DNA from: Leifsonia shinshuensis
GTDB taxonomy: Bacteria; Actinomycetota; Actinomycetes; Actinomycetales; Microbacteriaceae
DNA: 64,000 nt
Assembly: GCF_014217625.1 (NCBI RefSeq)
Contig: NZ_CP043641.1
Span: 2,108,001-2,172,000 of the forward strand
Direction of reading: 5' to 3'
The notes under the pieces: model-generated
Databases searched by the model: none
Seen by the model: the letters and a program-made list of their open reading frames with translations, nothing else
What the model was told of the DNA's origin: nothing
Translations under genes and position numbers: made by a program
In this document: piece after piece, positions 63,258 to 64,000 of the stretch
Layout: every line of letters begins with the position of its first letter
Numbering within the stretch: position 1 is the stretch's first letter

Positions 63258-63878
63258 TCAGCGCAGCAGCCCGAGCCTGCGGGCCGCGCTCACGGCCGCG
63301 GTGCGCGAGCCGACGTCGAGCTTCGTGAAGATGTGCACGAGGTGCGACTTCACCGTGGCCTCCGTGATGTGGAGGCGACCCGCGATATCGGTGTTCGACG
63401 CGCCGGCGGCGACCAGTTCCAGCACCTCCAGCTCGCGCGCAGAGAGGCTGGTCAGCGGCGCGCGCATCCGGGCCATGAGCCGGCCGGCGATCACCGGGGC
63501 GAGCGCGCTCTCCCCGGCCGCGGCGGCGCGCACGGCGGCGACCAGCTCGTCGGGCGGGGCGTCCTTCAGCAGGTAGCCGCTCGCGCCGGCCTCGATGGCG
63601 TTGAGGATGTCGGCGTCGGTGTCGTAGTTGGTCAGGACGAGCACGTGCGGCGGGTCGTCCAGCGCGCGGATGCGCCGGGTGGCCTCGGCGCCGCGCGGGC
63701 CGTCGGCGAACTGGAGGTCCATGAGCACCAGGTCCGGTGCGAGCTCCTCGGCGAGGCGGACGGCGTCGTCGGCGGTGGCGGCCTCCCGGATCACCTCCAG
63801 GTCGTCCTCGGCGTCCAGCAGGGCTCGGACGCCCGCGCGAACGACCGGGTGGTCGTCGGCGATGACGATGCGGATCAT
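63258..63878 (-). CDS. LuxR/NarL-family response regulator
   Basis: A 206-residue two-component regulator. Receiver domain: acidic D8-D9, phosphorylation site D54 in LVLMDLQF, and K in SGYLLKDAPPDE. C-terminal LuxR-type HTH (LSARELEVLELVAAGASNTDIAGRLHITEATVKSHLVHIFTKL). ATG 63878 overlaps the stop of the kinase gene (ATGA), so the pair is coupled. Target genes unknown; the DUF998 gene downstream is a candidate. Confidence 0.94.
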   Translation of the reverse strand: MIRIVIADDHPVVRAGVRALLDAEDDLEVIREAATADDAVRLAEELAPDLVLMDLQFADGPRGAEATRRIRALDDPPHVLVLTNYDTDADILNAIEAGASGYLLKDAPPDELVAAVRAAAAGESALAPVIAGRLMARMRAPLTSLSARELEVLELVAAGASNTDIAGRLHITEATVKSHLVHIFTKLDVGSRTAAVSAARRLGLLR

Positions 63879-64000
63879 GCGACGCCTCCGTCCGCCCGAG
63901 CGGGCACGGTCACGGTCAGCCGGGTGCCGCGCCCTGGCGCGCTGTCGACGTCGAGCGTCCCGTCCAGCTGGGCGACGCGCTCGGCGATCGCGCGGAGGCC
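63875..64000 (-). CDS. Sensor histidine kinase, C-terminal fragment
   Basis: Partial gene running off the right edge; 41 codons plus stop are visible. The minus-strand frame reads GLRAIAERVAQLDGTLDVDS and continues with APGRGTRLTVTV, the ATP-lid end of a HATPase_c domain in NarL-type kinases (GLRxxxERV and G-R-G-T). It is the cognate kinase of the response regulator by overlap and orientation. Confidence 0.88.
   Translation of the reverse strand, partial: GLRAIAERVAQLDGTLDVDSAPGRGTRLTVTVPARADGGVA

Overview
The window comes from a high-GC Gram-positive actinobacterium. The gene content points to Microbacteriaceae (Leifsonia-like): a Fur-catalase pair, an ECF42 sigma factor with its DGPF partner, many LacI and TetR switches, and densely overlapping operons with ATGA, GTGA and TGATG stop-start junctions. 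The genus is inferred from content, not from an alignment. No rRNA, tRNA or CRISPR array was seen.

Bases 1 to about 14,600 look like an accessory region with visibly lower GC than the rest. It begins inside a GH127 beta-L-arabinofuranosidase that is divergent from a LacI regulator and a GH36 alpha-galactosidase. A two-gene sce7726/sce7725 pair follows; the first member carries a PD-(D/E)XK-like nuclease signature. Next comes a four-gene catabolic operon on the minus strand (Gfo/Idh/MocA dehydrogenase, DUF993 aldolase-like protein, TIM-barrel isomerase, glycerate kinase) with its own LacI regulator. The region ends with a winged-helix nucleotidyltransferase next to a SIR2-domain protein. The two pairs (4038-5922 and 11647-14350) are candidate anti-phage systems. 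Three LacI-type palindromes lie at the promoters of the sugar genes.

From about 14.7 kb the sequence looks like chromosomal backbone. It holds an exopolyphosphatase; the ECF42 and DGPF genes; a TetR with two perfect operators facing a DUF4386 membrane protein; a four-gene FtsX/MacB-type ABC exporter; and a translationally coupled peptide/nickel-type ABC importer ending in a flavin monooxygenase. After these come a GIY-YIG protein, an MFS exporter with a divergent TetR and repeated operators, a Na+/H+ antiporter, a PqqD-HprK-like fusion, Fur-catalase, a Vgb-like lyase with a PhzF protein, and a ZIP transporter under an IdeR/DtxR-like box. A short palindromic sequence is repeated in two separate intergenic regions (34.2 kb and 42.0 kb).

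At 45.8 to 48.3 kb a small lower-GC module encodes two small helical proteins, a larger effector-like protein with a one-base frameshift, and a lipoprotein. It resembles a type VII-type effector/immunity cassette. Backbone genes resume with a universal stress protein, gabT-gabD with a PucR regulator (GABA catabolism), a D-Ala-D-Ala ligase, the ATP-grasp/alpha-E/transglutaminase trio, aldose epimerase, a flavin amine oxidase, membrane proteins, and a two-component system whose kinase runs off the right edge.
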